Positions 54,863-64,000 of a DNA stretch of 64,000 bases are shown piece after piece. Position 1 is the stretch's first letter, and each line of letters begins with the position of its first letter. Both the position numbers and the translations under genes were made by a program. Source of the stretch: an uncultured Flavobacteriales bacterium (GTDB taxonomy: Bacteria > Bacteroidota > Bacteroidia > Flavobacteriales_E > Vicingaceae); NCBI GenBank assembly GCA_905479995.1, contig CAJQON010000037.1, forward strand, positions 1-64,000. The letters are read 5' to 3'. The notes below the pieces were generated by a model. That model was not told the origin of the DNA, searched no databases, and saw only the letters and a list, made by a program, of their open reading frames with translations.

Positions 54863-54908
54863 AATTATATTGTTTTGATTTTTACCTTGGTAAAATTAAT
54901 TTTTTATT

Positions 54909-55904
54909 TTAAGAATTGTAAGCCCACTTTATTAAAATTGAGCCCCAAGTAAATCCTCCTCCAAAAGCAGCTAAAATAATATTGTCTCCTTTTTTTAGTT
55001 GATCTTCCCATTCCCATAAACACAATGGAATTGTACCTGAAGTAGTGTTCCCAAATTTTTGGATGTTTAACATTACTTTATCATCGCCAACACCCATTCT
55101 ACGAGCAGTAGCATCTATTATCCTTTTATTGGCTTGGTGAGGAACCAACCATGCAACATCATCTGCTGAAAGATTATTCTTCTCCATAATTTCTGCAGAA
55201 ACATCAGCCATATTGGTTACTGCAAATTTAAATACAGTCTGCCCTTCTTGGTGAATATGATGTTCTTTATTGTTAACTGTTTCAAGGGTTGGAGGATATG
55301 CAGATCCACCAGCTTTTTGGTGTAAAAAGGGTAATCCAGAACCATCGCTTCTTAAAATAGAATCGTTAATTCCAAAACCTTCTTCATCTGGTTCCAACAA
55401 AACTGCGCCACAACCATCACCAAAAATAATGCACGTTGCTCTATCGGTATAGTCAACAATTGATGACATTTTATCTACCCCAACAACAACCACTTTTTTG
55501 TGTGTTCCTGATTCAACAAATTTTGAACCGGTAACCAATCCATATAAAAATCCAGAACAAGCTGCATTAATATCAAACCCAAAAGCATTCTTAGCGCCTA
55601 TTTTGTCAGATATAATGTTTGCAGTTGCCGGAAAAATATGATCTGGCGTTACTGTACAACAAATAATTAAATCGATTTCTTCTGGTGAAATACCTCTCTT
55701 CTCACACAAGCCTTTAACGGCTGCAGCTCCCATTACAGAAGATCCTTGACCTTCTCCTTTTAGAATTCTTCTTTCTTTAACTCCAGTCCTTGAAGTTATC
55801 CACTCATCAGTTGTGTCAATCATGGTTTCTAACTCTGCGTTAGTTAACACATAATCTGGAACGTATCCATTAACAGCTGTAATTGCTGCAGTAGTTTTAC
55901 TCAT
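54909..55904 (-). CDS. fabH: 3-oxoacyl-ACP synthase III (FabH)
   Basis: 331 aa thiolase-fold enzyme that starts fatty-acid elongation. Catalytic triad segments: Cys in [10 protein letters not shown], His in VPHQANKRI, Asn in [10 protein letters not shown]; acyl-CoA-binding Trp in [10 protein letters not shown]. plsX, often adjacent elsewhere, is absent. A hairpin terminator separates it from rpmF. Confidence 0.97.
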   Translation of the reverse strand: MSKTTAAITAVNGYVPDYVLTNAELETMIDTTDEWITSRTGVKERRILKGEGQGSSVMGAAAVKGLCEKRGISPEEIDLIICCTVTPDHIFPATANIISDKIGAKNAFGFDINAACSGFLYGLVTGSKFVESGTHKKVVVVGVDKMSSIVDYTDRATCIIFGDGCGAVLLEPDEEGFGINDSILRSDGSGLPFLHQKAGGSAYPPTLETVNNKEHHIHQEGQTVFKFAVTNMADVSAEIMEKNNLSADDVAWLVPHQANKRIIDATARRMGVGDDKVMLNIQKFGNTTSGTIPLCLWEWEDQLKKGDNIILAAFGGGFTWGSILIKWAYNS

Positions 55905-55974
55905 AAATCTCTAATTAGCGTATGAACAAACGAAGGTATAAAATATATCTCTTCGATTATCACATAAAACAAAA

Positions 55975-56009
55975 AACTTACTGAATCATCTTTAATGAAT
56001 CAGTAAGTT
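55975..56009 (-). terminator. Terminator between rpmF and fabH
   Basis: AACTTACTGAATCAT / ATGAATCAGTAAGTT, a 15-bp stem with one mismatch and a T-run on the minus strand, 32 bases after the rpmF stop. Confidence 0.85.
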
Positions 56010-56040
56010 CTATACAATTAAATCTATTTTTTAAAAAAAA

Positions 56041-56226
56041 CTAAAGAGCTACTTCTTTGTCTACAGCTTGTTTTCCTCTATAGAATCCACATTCACCACA
56101 TACTCTATGATACAATGTTGGAGCTCCACAATTAGAACAGCTAGACAATGTAGGTGCAACCGCTTTATAATGGGTTCTTCTCTTGTCTCTTCTCTGCTTC
56201 GATGTCTTTCTTTTTGGATGTGCCAT
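56041..56226 (-). CDS. rpmF: 50S ribosomal protein L32
   Basis: 61 aa. MAHPKRKTSKQRRDKRRTHYKA is the family N-terminus, followed by a zinc ribbon with two Cys pairs (SCSNCGAP and VCGECGFY). It directly follows yceD, the usual arrangement. Confidence 0.98.
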   Translation of the reverse strand: MAHPKRKTSKQRRDKRRTHYKAVAPTLSSCSNCGAPTLYHRVCGECGFYRGKQAVDKEVAL

Positions 56227-56231
56227 TTTAC

Positions 56232-56744
56232 TTATTTTTCTTTATTAATATCTTTTAATGCCGACCACCTTGGGTCTATCTCTTGTTCTTCTTTATGTTC
56301 AAACTTATCCAATTCATCTATTAAGTCTTGATTACACAAGCCTTCAAAATGAACTCTTTTTTGAGGAATATTTACGGTAATAAATTCGTAAATAATTGGA
56401 GCTACGTTAATTTCAAATGCGTTGTCTTTTAGAATCAAAATCTCTTCCGTTTCTTGATGCATTTCATCACCAAATTTTACGATCAATTTCTCTTCAGCAA
56501 AAACATCAACTTCAACAGGGTCTAAACACCGATCACATGGAACAGTAAATTCACCTGAGATATCAAAATTAAGCAGCATCATAGTCGATTGCTTCTTAAA
56601 TTCCAAGTTCACTTTAAAAGCTACCTTTTCATAATCAAAACATTCAAACTCCTCAAAGAACATAGTATCCACATCATACTCAAACAAATGAGTGCCTTGC
56701 TTCAACCCTTCAAACTTTATTATAAAATCACTTAACGCTCTCAA
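56232..56744 (-). CDS. yceD: YceD/DUF177 family protein
   Basis: 170 aa. N-terminus LSDFIIKFEGLKQGTHLFEYDVD, central CDRCLDPVEVDVFAEEKLIVKF with a Cys pair, and C-terminal CNQDLIDELDKFEHKEEQEIDPRWSALKDI. It is encoded next to L32 in most bacteria and is implicated in 23S rRNA biogenesis. The start codon is TTG; a stop lies two codons upstream and no ATG fits the family start. Confidence 0.92.
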   Translation of the reverse strand: MRALSDFIIKFEGLKQGTHLFEYDVDTMFFEEFECFDYEKVAFKVNLEFKKQSTMMLLNFDISGEFTVPCDRCLDPVEVDVFAEEKLIVKFGDEMHQETEEILILKDNAFEINVAPIIYEFITVNIPQKRVHFEGLCNQDLIDELDKFEHKEEQEIDPRWSALKDINKEK

Positions 56745-56769
56745 AATCTACTTTTTAAGTGAAAGTTTG

Positions 56770-56800
56770 CAAAGGTAGGAATTTATTTAATACTGCAAAA
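56770..56800 (-). promoter_or_regulatory. Promoter of yceD-rpmF
   Basis: On the minus strand TTTTG, 18 bases, then TACCTTTG; the leader to the TTG start is only about 20 bases. Confidence 0.6.
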
Positions 56801-56910
56801 TAGTATTGAACAGGAAATTGTTTTTAATAATTCGCTGTTTATAAATAGCTCCTCCTCCTTAATAACACTGCAATATTAAAGGATATTATTGTAAGATAAA
56901 CTATATATTG

Positions 56911-57915
56911 ATGACTTTAAGAAAACATTATTTACTCTATGTACTGGTTGCAACAACCATTTTTTCGTGTATTCCAGCAAAAAAATATGAAGAATTAAAG
57001 GCAAAACAACAAGCTTGCAGTGAAGAATTGGCCGCTTTAAAAGCCAACAATCAATCCTTAGAGGAACAAAATCAAGAATTAACAGCTTCTGCTGCTGCTT
57101 TAAAAAAGAAAATTGATGCCTTAAGTTTGGAAACCAAACAGCAAACTACCGAAATAGATAACCTTAAAACTAATTGTGATAACCTTAAAAAAACATATGA
57201 TTTATTGGTGGAGCAAAATGACAAAGCAACATCTAAAAGCAAATCGGCTACCAACAAGTTAATGAAACAACTCCAACAAACGCAAGAAGATTTACAAGCC
57301 CAAGAAGATGCTTTAAGAACGTTAGAAACAGACTTATTGAAAAAAGAAGCTCGATTAAACCAATTGACTGCCGACTTAGAAGCGCGTGAAAAGCGGGTAA
57401 AAGAACTGGAAGACCTCATCAATAAAAAAGATGAAAAGCTAGCAGCCATTAAAAAGAAAGTAAAAGATGCTTTATTAGGTTTTGAAAACAATGGATTGAC
57501 CATTACCCAGAAAAACGGAAAGGTCTACGTTTCTTTAGATGAGAGCTTATTATTTGCTTCTGGGAAGTATAATGTTGGAACAAAAGGAACGGATGTGCTA
57601 AAGAAATTAGGCAATGTACTAGCAACAAGTACTGACATTAATGTGGTAGTGGAAGGACACACCGATAATGTGCCATTAAAAAGCAGTGGAGACATTTCCG
57701 ATAATTGGGATTTGAGTGTGAAACGAGCTACATCTGTTGTTAAAATTATTACCACCAACAGCAAGGTAGATCCTAAACGATTAACCGCTGCCGGAAGAAG
57801 CGAATATTTACCGCTAGACCTAAGCAATACTGCTGAAGGCAGAAAAAAGAACAGAAGAATTGAAGTGATTTTAACGCCTAAGCTAGACGAGCTTTATGAG
57901 TTGTTGGGAGAGTAA
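56911..57915 (+). CDS. OmpA-family lipoprotein with coiled coil
   Basis: 334 aa from the ATG at 56911 (a TTG one codon earlier is in frame). Lipoprotein signal ending TIFSC (Cys about 20), a long coiled coil (about 25-185, rich in Leu/Glu/Lys/Gln) and a C-terminal OmpA peptidoglycan-binding domain: VVVEGHTDNVPLKSSG, NWDLSVKRATSVVKII, RRIEVILTP. It probably tethers the outer membrane to peptidoglycan. Convergent with truB, which abuts its end. Confidence 0.92.
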   Translation: MTLRKHYLLYVLVATTIFSCIPAKKYEELKAKQQACSEELAALKANNQSLEEQNQELTASAAALKKKIDALSLETKQQTTEIDNLKTNCDNLKKTYDLLVEQNDKATSKSKSATNKLMKQLQQTQEDLQAQEDALRTLETDLLKKEARLNQLTADLEAREKRVKELEDLINKKDEKLAAIKKKVKDALLGFENNGLTITQKNGKVYVSLDESLLFASGKYNVGTKGTDVLKKLGNVLATSTDINVVVEGHTDNVPLKSSGDISDNWDLSVKRATSVVKIITTNSKVDPKRLTAAGRSEYLPLDLSNTAEGRKKNRRIEVILTPKLDELYELLGE

Positions 57916-58665
57916 TTAAATGCTAAGCACATCTTCTGGAGCAATAGCATCTGCTATACAAAATTCACCTATTCTGGTTCTTCGCAATTCCGAAAGGTGA
58001 CCACCAGAATCTAGCTTCAATCCAAAATCTCTTGCAATAGATCGAATATAAGTTCCTTTGGTGCAAACTATTCTGAACTTTACGTGTATCCCTTTTTGAT
58101 AAGGCAACTCTTGGTTAATTTTTGATTTTTCTTGAATTTCTGTTTTAGGGCAATCGCACAATTCAACATCAAATTCTTTTATGGTAATGGTGTTCGATTT
58201 TAAAACCACGTCTTCGCCTAAACGAGCATATTCATAAGCGCGTTTTCCATCTACTTTTTTTGCCGAATGAATTGGTGCTACTTGTTCTTGCTCGCCAATA
58301 AAACTTAAAGCAGTTTGTTCAATCAATTCTTTGGTAATGTGATCGGTTGGGAATTCTTCATCTACCGGCTTTTCTAAATCATAACAAGGTGTTGTTGCGC
58401 CTAAAGTTATTACTCCTGTATATTCCTTTTCTTGACCTTGTATTTCATCTATTCGCTTGGTAAACTTTCCAGAGCATACCACCAATAATCCTGTTGCTAA
58501 AGGATCTAACGTTCCAGCATGTCCAACCTTAATTTTTTTGACCTTTATTTCATTCTTAATTAACCAACGCACCTTGTTTACCACATCAAAAGAGGTCCAG
58601 GTTAAAGGTTTGTCAATTAAAATAAATTGTCCGGTTTGAAACTTACTTGGAACAGGTTCACTCAT
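57916..58665 (-). CDS. truB: tRNA pseudouridine(55) synthase
   Basis: 249 aa. FILIDKPLTWTSFDVVNKVRW, catalytic Asp in VGHAGTLDPLATGLLVV, and VRFRIVCTKGTYIRSIARDFG-like region near the end. It makes Psi55 in tRNA. Last gene of ftsX-DUF3098-uppP-truB, three bases after uppP. Confidence 0.97.
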   Translation of the reverse strand: MSEPVPSKFQTGQFILIDKPLTWTSFDVVNKVRWLIKNEIKVKKIKVGHAGTLDPLATGLLVVCSGKFTKRIDEIQGQEKEYTGVITLGATTPCYDLEKPVDEEFPTDHITKELIEQTALSFIGEQEQVAPIHSAKKVDGKRAYEYARLGEDVVLKSNTITIKEFDVELCDCPKTEIQEKSKINQELPYQKGIHVKFRIVCTKGTYIRSIARDFGLKLDSGGHLSELRRTRIGEFCIADAIAPEDVLSI

Positions 58666-58668
58666 CTT

Positions 58669-59463
58669 TTATTGAATGAAAGTATATACGATGGCTATTA
58701 ACCCAACTGTAAAGCAGTAAAATGCAAAGTACTTTAATTGACTATTTTTTACCAATTTAATCATCCAAGTACACGCCAAAATTCCTGTTACAAATGCTGC
58801 AATAAAACCGACTACATAAATCATTAAAGAACCACTCACTTCATCAAATGCACCATCTAAAATGTCTTTGGCCATTTTTCCTAAAATTAAGGGCAATACC
58901 ATAATAAATGAAAAGCGTGCTGCCTTACTTCTATCAATACCTAACAATACAGATGTGGCAATAGTTGCTCCAGATCTTGAAATTCCAGGCAGTATGGCTA
59001 TTGCCTGAGCAACACCTATAATTATAGCCTGACCTACACCAACTTTCTTGTCGGTACTTTTTGCTTTGTCAGCAAAAATTAAAAGAATAGCAGTTACAAT
59101 AAGCATAGAGCCAATTAATAAAACTTTACCGCCAAAAAATGCTTCTATTTCATCGTTTAATAAAACACCAACTGCTGCTGCTGGAATCATCGAAACAACA
59201 ACATTTAAAGAAAACTTAAACTCTTCGTTGTTCTTAAATTGAAACAATCCTTTAAAAATAGACAACAAATCTTTTCTAAAAACTACAACCGTACTTAGTG
59301 CTGTTGCAGCATGTAAAACTACAACCATCAACATACTATCTTCGGGCACAGATCCATCACCCAAAATTACATTGGCCAACTCTAAATGACCGCTACTACT
59401 TACAGGCAAAAACTCGGTTAACCCTTGAATTATACCTAAAATAATGGCATCAAAAATGGACAT
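58669..59463 (-). CDS. uppP: Undecaprenyl-diphosphatase
   Basis: 264 aa, seven to eight membrane helices. The BacA motifs GLTEFLPVSSSGHLEL and LPGISRSGATIATSVLLGI hold the catalytic Glu, Ser and Arg. It recycles the lipid carrier for peptidoglycan and LPS synthesis. The order with ftsX, DUF3098 and truB is a Bacteroidota signature. Confidence 0.97.
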   Translation of the reverse strand: MSIFDAIILGIIQGLTEFLPVSSSGHLELANVILGDGSVPEDSMLMVVVLHAATALSTVVVFRKDLLSIFKGLFQFKNNEEFKFSLNVVVSMIPAAAVGVLLNDEIEAFFGGKVLLIGSMLIVTAILLIFADKAKSTDKKVGVGQAIIIGVAQAIAILPGISRSGATIATSVLLGIDRSKAARFSFIMVLPLILGKMAKDILDGAFDEVSGSLMIYVVGFIAAFVTGILACTWMIKLVKNSQLKYFAFYCFTVGLIAIVYTFIQ

Positions 59464-59485
59464 AAACTAAATGAAAAAAATGTGA

Positions 59486-59728
59486 TTACTCTTCTGACTT
59501 TTTTAAAATACCCCAACCAACTGTACCCAATCCTAATAACATCATAATTGGTGCAACATACATTCGCTGTGTATTAAAAAGCTCATAGCTCATCTCTGCA
59601 GGATCTTCAGACCCTCCGCCTGAAACTAAGAAATAACCAATAATGGTCAATCCTAATCCAATTGCTATCAATATATAGTTCTTTTTACCTAAGGCAAAAT
59701 CTTTGTTCACTTTCTCTTCTTCGCTCAT
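59486..59728 (-). CDS. DUF3098 membrane protein
   Basis: 80 aa with two transmembrane helices (about 18-36 and 57-73) and the family region FALGKKNYILIAIGLGLTIIGYFLVSGGGSEDP. Function unknown; always found between ftsX and uppP in Bacteroidota, which suggests an envelope or division role. Confidence 0.9.
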   Translation of the reverse strand: MSEEEKVNKDFALGKKNYILIAIGLGLTIIGYFLVSGGGSEDPAEMSYELFNTQRMYVAPIMMLLGLGTVGWGILKKSEE

Positions 59729-59738
59729 AATGTTCGTT

Positions 59739-60614
59739 TTAGTATAAATCTCCGGTTTCTATCCGCAAGTATTTACGCACTGCTAAATTAGTGGAAATCC
59801 ATGATATAATAATTCCTAAAATTACTACTATTATAAATAGTGCACCATACAACTCCACATCTTTCATGTTAATTATTTCAGGAAACTGCTGTTGCAAGTA
59901 GTATAAAATCGCTAAAATCATTCCAATGGCAATAAAAGCTGCCACCAAGCCATTTCCAATTCCTCGCATTATAAAAGGCCTTCTAATAAAAGAATGTCGT
60001 GCTCCAACCAACTGCATGGTTTTAATTACAAATCGCTGAGAGTAGATGGCCAAACGAATCGTGTTATTAATCAAGGCGATCGTAATCAGCAACAATATTC
60101 CCACAAATATTAAGGTATACAAACTAATTTTTTTAGAGTTTTTATTCAATGCTTCCACTAAATTCGACTGATAAAAAACCTCCTTAATTTTGGTGTTTTC
60201 CAACAACTCTGCTTTTATTAACGACAAGCTATCCGGATTCGCATAAGCGGCATTCATTTTTACATCAAAAGAAGGTAACAAAGGATTTTCTCCAATAAAT
60301 TCTACAAAATCTTCTCCCAATGCTTCTTGGAATTCTGCTGCTGCAACTTCAGGATCTACATAAGTAATCCCTTTTACATAAAGCTCTGCATCCAACAAAT
60401 CTTTAATCCGAGTGATCTCTTGCGCTTTAACATCTTTATTCAACACAATAGAAAACCCAATGTTTTCTTTTACATGGTTGGTAATTTGCTTTACATTTAA
60501 AATAAAACCGCCTAACAATCCCAACAAAAAAAGCACCAAAGAAATGCTAATTATTGTCGTTAAATAACCCGATCGTAACCGTTTTGCTGTTTGTTTATTT
60601 CCTGATTTAGACAT
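59739..60614 (-). CDS. ftsX: Cell-division ABC transporter permease FtsX
   Basis: 291 aa. Four transmembrane helices (about 20-40, 165-190, 215-240, 262-282) with a periplasmic loop of about 125 residues between the first two, and the FtsX region LVGARHSFIRRPFIMRGIGNGLVAA. With FtsE (not here) it controls peptidoglycan hydrolases at division. First gene of the operon. Confidence 0.95.
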   Translation of the reverse strand: MSKSGNKQTAKRLRSGYLTTIISISLVLFLLGLLGGFILNVKQITNHVKENIGFSIVLNKDVKAQEITRIKDLLDAELYVKGITYVDPEVAAAEFQEALGEDFVEFIGENPLLPSFDVKMNAAYANPDSLSLIKAELLENTKIKEVFYQSNLVEALNKNSKKISLYTLIFVGILLLITIALINNTIRLAIYSQRFVIKTMQLVGARHSFIRRPFIMRGIGNGLVAAFIAIGMILAILYYLQQQFPEIINMKDVELYGALFIIVVILGIIISWISTNLAVRKYLRIETGDLY

Positions 60615-60632
60615 CTATACGTAATATCACCG

Positions 60633-60663
60633 CTAAACTAACATTAAAGCGGCTGTTTGCCAA
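60633..60663 (-). promoter_or_regulatory. Promoter of the ftsX operon
   Basis: On the minus strand TTG, 20 bases, then TAGTTTAG, about 20 bases before the ftsX ATG. Confidence 0.5.
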
Positions 60664-60695
60664 TTGATTTCTTCAAAAATACGCTTAAATATTGT

Positions 60696-60703
60696 TAATT
60701 TCG
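60696..60703 (+). promoter_or_regulatory. -7 box of leuS
   Basis: TAATTTCG, one base off TAnnTTTG, 25 bases before the leuS ATG; no clean TTTG at -33. Confidence 0.4.
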
Positions 60704-60728
60704 CACCTTACAACAAGACTTATTAACG

Positions 60729-63572
60729 ATGCAATATCAATATAACGAGATTGAAAAAAATTGGCAAAAGTACTGGGCCGACAACAAAACCTTCGCTGCC
60801 GAAGACAATAGCATAAAACCAAAGTTTTATGCCTTAGACATGTTTCCTTACCCTTCTGGCGCTGGATTGCATGTTGGCCATCCACTTGGCTATATTGCAT
60901 CTGATGTTTATGCGCGTTATAAGCGTTTAAAAGGCTTTAACGTTTTACATCCTATGGGTTATGATTCTTTTGGATTGCCTGCCGAGCAGTACGCCATTCA
61001 AACAGGACAACATCCTGCTGTTACCACTAAAACCAACATTGAAGGTGGAACTGATAAAGATGGAAATGTTATTCCTGGCTACAGAAAACAACTCGATAAA
61101 ATTGGTTTTTCTTTTGATTGGGGTAGGGAAGTTAGAACTTCTGAACCCAATTATTACAAATGGACACAATGGATTTTTAAACAAATTTTTAATTCGTGGT
61201 ACAACAAAGAGACCGATAAAGCAGAGAGCATTGATGCATTAATTGAAACATTTAAAGCAGAAGGAAATATTAATGTAAAAGCTGCTACCGATTTTGATGA
61301 AATATTTACAGGACTAGAATGGAGCAACTGGAACGAAGAGCAACAGCAGAAAATGTTGATGAACTATCGGCTGACTTATCTGTCTGACACATGGGTAAAT
61401 TGGTGTCCGGCTTTAGGTACCGTTTTGGCCAACGATGAAATTAAAGACGGTGTTTCTGAACGAGGAGGACATCCAGTTCAGCAAAAACTAATGCGCCAAT
61501 GGAGCATGCGCATTACCGCTTATGCCGAGCGTTTATTAAAAGACTTAGATACCGTAGATTGGACAGATTCTATTAAAGACATCCAACGCAACTGGATTGG
61601 AAAATCTCAAGGTGCTGCAGTTCATTTTGATGTTGATGGTTTTGACGAGAAAATTGAAGTGTTTACCACTCGACCTGACACTATTTTTGGCGTTTCATTT
61701 ATGGTATTGGCTCCAGAGCACGAGCTGGTTGCAAAAATTACTTCTAATGCTCAAAAAGCAAAAATTGAAGCCTACCAACAAGCAGCTTCTTTAAAGTCGG
61801 AAAGAGACAGAATGAGCGATGTAAAAACCATTTCTGGAGAATTTACTGGAGCTTATGCCATTCATCCTTTTACAGGAGACAAAATTCCCGTTTGGATTGG
61901 CGATTACGTTTTGGCCAGTTATGGAACTGGAGCAGTAATGTCCGTTCCTTGTGGAGATCAACGTGATTGGGATTTTGCCAACCATTTTAAAATTGACATT
62001 CCAAACATATTTAAAGACAAAGACATTGCTGAAGCAGCTTACGCAGAAAAAGACGCAATTATTACCAATTCTGATTTTTTAAATGACCTAAAAGTTAAAA
62101 AAGCCACCAAATTGGCCATTTACGAAATAGAACAACGCGGTTTTGGGAAAGGAAAAACACAATACAAACTAAGAAATGCGGTTTTCTCTCGCCAACGGTA
62201 TTGGGGAGAACCATTTCCTGTTTACTATAAAGGCGGCACTCCTTATTTGTTGGATGACAATGCTGTTGTTGAATTACCTGAAATAGACAAATACTTGCCT
62301 ACCGAAGATGGTGAACCACCTTTGGCCAGGGCCAACAAAGAGGCATGGAATGTTACTTGCCCAGGCGACCGTATGGAATACAACACTATGCCGGGTTGGG
62401 CTGGTTCTTCGTGGTACTTTTTACGCTACATGGATCCGGCTAACGACAATGAATTTGTAGCCAAAGACAAAGTGAACTATTGGCAAAATGTAGATTTATA
62501 TATAGGTGGTGCAGAACACGCTACCGGGCATTTATTATACTCTCGTTTTTGGACCAAATTCTTATACGATTTAGATTACATACCTTTTGAAGAGCCTTTT
62601 AAAAAGATGATTAACCAAGGAATGATTCAAGGGAATTCGGCTTTGGTTTATAGAGATGTTGAATCTGGAAAATTCATTTCAAAAGGAAAAAAAAGCGAAT
62701 ACAAGGTTACTTCATTGCATGCAGACGTCAACTTTTTAGATGGAGACAAATTGGATACCGAAAAATTTAAAAACTGGCGAGCAGAATACAACAATGCAGA
62801 ATTCATTTTAGAAGATGATGACACTTATCTCTGCGGAAGAGAAATAGACAAAATGTCTAAATCTAAATACAACGTACAAACTCCAGATGAGTTGGTAGAG
62901 AAATATGGCGCAGACACCTTACGCTGTTACGAAATGTTTTTAGGTCCACTGGAGCAACATAAACCTTGGGACACCCAAGGAATTACTGGTGTTCATGGGT
63001 TTTTGAAAAAACTATGGCGCTTGTTTCATAGTGGAGAAAACGGAGAATGGAATATTGACAATACGCCCTTAGAAGAATTACTAGCTGGCTCTCTACCTTC
63101 GGGGGAGTTGGAGGGGGCTCTAAAAAGTCTGCACAAAACCATTAAAAAAGTAGGCGAAGACATAGAGCGTTTTGCTTTCAACACACCTGTATCTACCTTT
63201 ATGATATGCGTAAACGAGTTAACTGCTTTAAAATGCAACAAGCGCGCTATTCTTTCTGATTTGTGTATTATTCTTTCGCCTTATGCTCCGCACATTGCGG
63301 AGGAATTGTGGAACAAATTGGGGAACAACGAAAGTATTTCAACTGCCGTTTTCCCGCAATTCAACAATGAATTTTTGGTAGAAAGCAACCACAAGTACCC
63401 GGTATCATTTAACGGTAAAATGCGCTTTATGCTAGAGTTGCCTGCAACTATGGGCAAGGAAGACATTGAAAAAACCGTAATGGCCAACGAACAAACGGCC
63501 AAATACCTAGCTGGTAAAACTCCTAAAAAGGTAATTGTTGTTCCTAAAAAGATTGTAAATATTGTAATCTAA
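60729..63572 (+). CDS. leuS: Leucyl-tRNA synthetase
   Basis: 947 aa class I synthetase. HIGH-type motif HVGH in YPSGAGLHVGHPLGYIASD, editing CP1 domain (VFTTRPDTIFGVSF, YGTGAVMSVPCGDQRDWDFA), GWAGSSWYFLRYMDP, and KMSKS in EIDKMSKSKYNVQTPDEL, then the anticodon-binding region and a C-terminal domain ending KKVIVVPKKIVNIVI. It is longer than the E. coli enzyme because of inserts typical of Bacteroidota. Monocistronic with a strong terminator. Confidence 0.98.
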   Translation: MQYQYNEIEKNWQKYWADNKTFAAEDNSIKPKFYALDMFPYPSGAGLHVGHPLGYIASDVYARYKRLKGFNVLHPMGYDSFGLPAEQYAIQTGQHPAVTTKTNIEGGTDKDGNVIPGYRKQLDKIGFSFDWGREVRTSEPNYYKWTQWIFKQIFNSWYNKETDKAESIDALIETFKAEGNINVKAATDFDEIFTGLEWSNWNEEQQQKMLMNYRLTYLSDTWVNWCPALGTVLANDEIKDGVSERGGHPVQQKLMRQWSMRITAYAERLLKDLDTVDWTDSIKDIQRNWIGKSQGAAVHFDVDGFDEKIEVFTTRPDTIFGVSFMVLAPEHELVAKITSNAQKAKIEAYQQAASLKSERDRMSDVKTISGEFTGAYAIHPFTGDKIPVWIGDYVLASYGTGAVMSVPCGDQRDWDFANHFKIDIPNIFKDKDIAEAAYAEKDAIITNSDFLNDLKVKKATKLAIYEIEQRGFGKGKTQYKLRNAVFSRQRYWGEPFPVYYKGGTPYLLDDNAVVELPEIDKYLPTEDGEPPLARANKEAWNVTCPGDRMEYNTMPGWAGSSWYFLRYMDPANDNEFVAKDKVNYWQNVDLYIGGAEHATGHLLYSRFWTKFLYDLDYIPFEEPFKKMINQGMIQGNSALVYRDVESGKFISKGKKSEYKVTSLHADVNFLDGDKLDTEKFKNWRAEYNNAEFILEDDDTYLCGREIDKMSKSKYNVQTPDELVEKYGADTLRCYEMFLGPLEQHKPWDTQGITGVHGFLKKLWRLFHSGENGEWNIDNTPLEELLAGSLPSGELEGALKSLHKTIKKVGEDIERFAFNTPVSTFMICVNELTALKCNKRAILSDLCIILSPYAPHIAEELWNKLGNNESISTAVFPQFNNEFLVESNHKYPVSFNGKMRFMLELPATMGKEDIEKTVMANEQTAKYLAGKTPKKVIVVPKKIVNIVI

Positions 63573-63580
63573 AAACATTA

Positions 63581-63616
63581 AAAAATCCCTTGTGTACAAT
63601 TACACAAGGGATTTTT
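63581..63616 (+). terminator. Terminator after leuS
   Basis: AAAAATCCCTTGTGTA-CAAT-TACACAAGGGATTTTT, a 16-bp perfect stem. Confidence 0.95.
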
Positions 63617-63954
63617 AGCTTTCATCCAACCTAAAACCTATTTCTAAGTTTTCCCGCTTTTTTGCCTAATAAATGGAAGCGTTTAAGTGTAAATAACGCC
63701 TCTTTCCTCAAATAAAACTCAAATTCTTGTAAGATTAAAGCGCTGACAAATAGCGAGTTATATGTGTTGTGCATTATTTGTGCACCTTAATTTATCTAAA
63801 AAATCAACCCATCCTACCTAACGTTGCGTCAAGGGTTCAAACAATTTCCGACAATTAGTCAGGAGAAAAAATTAACGAACGAACATTTTATTAAACAAAC
63901 AATCAATTGGCTAAAAATTAAACCTGCACAATTGATTCTTAAAACCAATTTACA
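63617..63954. other. Intergenic region after leuS
   Basis: No ORF was seen. It contains TTGTGCA twice (near 63770), an isolated ACCTAAC/GTTGCG stretch (near 63820) and the inverted repeat at 63901-63937. It probably carries the promoter of the next gene, but no TAnnTTTG box stands out. Confidence 0.4.
63901..63937. repeat. Perfect 9-bp inverted repeat
   Basis: AATCAATTG-N19-CAATTGATT, ending 17 bases before the start codon at 63955. Possible operator or leader stem. Confidence 0.4.
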
Positions 63955-64000
63955 ATGAAAAAATTTACTAAACCTTTTATTATAATTGCTTGCATAGCTA
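63955..64000 (+). CDS. Exported protein, 3' partial
   Basis: Only 15 codons are visible (MKKFTKPFIIIACIA), a basic N-terminus followed by a hydrophobic stretch: a signal peptide start. Preceded by a long leader. Nothing more can be said. Confidence 0.6.
   Translation, partial: MKKFTKPFIIIACIA

Noticed and set aside
56845-56865. CTCCTCCTCCTT in the OmpA-lipoprotein leader, resembling an anti-SD sequence
   Set aside because: It may be a chance pyrimidine run; the opposite strand AAGGAGGAGG is far from any start codon.
63760-63840. integron attC-like half sites (ACCTAAC, GTTATAT) after leuS
   Set aside because: The pairing partner sites are missing or in the wrong order, and no integrase or cassette array is visible.

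Overview
The window is AT-rich chromosomal DNA from a member of the Bacteroidota, almost certainly a Flavobacteriales bacterium. The evidence is a complete gldK-gldL-gldM-gldN locus (type IX secretion and gliding motor) preceded by a PorP/SprF protein, Bacteroidota gene orders (ftsX-DUF3098-uppP-truB; yceD-rpmF-fabH-accB-accC; miaB-sigma54 activator-lptE-TPR-secG-groES-groEL), promoters of the TTTG / TAnnTTTG type, and almost no Shine-Dalgarno sequences. No rRNA, tRNA or CRISPR array was seen.

Layout. 1-6.25 kb is accessory DNA: a type I restriction-modification operon (hsdM cut by the window edge, a half-size hsdS, hsdR), then convergent small genes (a possible HUH/Rep-like protein and three overlapping genes encoding an acidic protein, an HTH protein and a coiled-coil peptide). 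This block ends inside a YifB/ComM-type ATPase gene whose 3' half is missing, which looks like an insertion junction. From 6.25 kb the chromosome is conserved: gmhA, a spermidine-synthase-like enzyme, groEL/groES, secG, lptE, a sigma54 activator and miaB on the minus strand; then topA, an arginase-fold protein, PorP/SprF and gldKLMN on the plus strand (16-25.7 kb).

25.7-34.7 kb is minus strand: a ClC channel, MscS, proC, and a sulfur amino-acid operon (metX-hom-cysH-osmC-metZ). This operon has an elaborate leader: promoter, SAM-I-type riboswitch, an unlisted 43-codon reading frame ending MMLCMCCCCNH, and a terminator hairpin built from the cysteine codons. I consider this the most interesting feature of the window. 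34.8-45.3 kb holds a phosphoethanolamine-transferase fused to a GDPD/FAM151-like domain, dnaG, a polyprenyl synthase, an ArsC-like protein, a DMT exporter, yicC, gmk and nadD. 45.3-49.4 kb is the translation cluster rplM-rpsI-rpsB-tsf-pyrH-frr. 49.7-60.6 kb carries a PH-domain protein, a giant MORN-repeat protein, a universal stress protein, fatty-acid initiation genes, an OmpA-type lipoprotein and the truB/uppP/ftsX envelope group. leuS and the first codons of an exported protein close the window.

Most transcription units end in clear intrinsic terminators. Several start codons are TTG or GTG and overlap the preceding stop (lptE, dnaG, yceD, the spermidine-synthase-like gene, rplM). gldK and gldN, alone among the genes checked, have perfect Shine-Dalgarno sequences. 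Functions are assigned from recognised motifs only; no database search was run.
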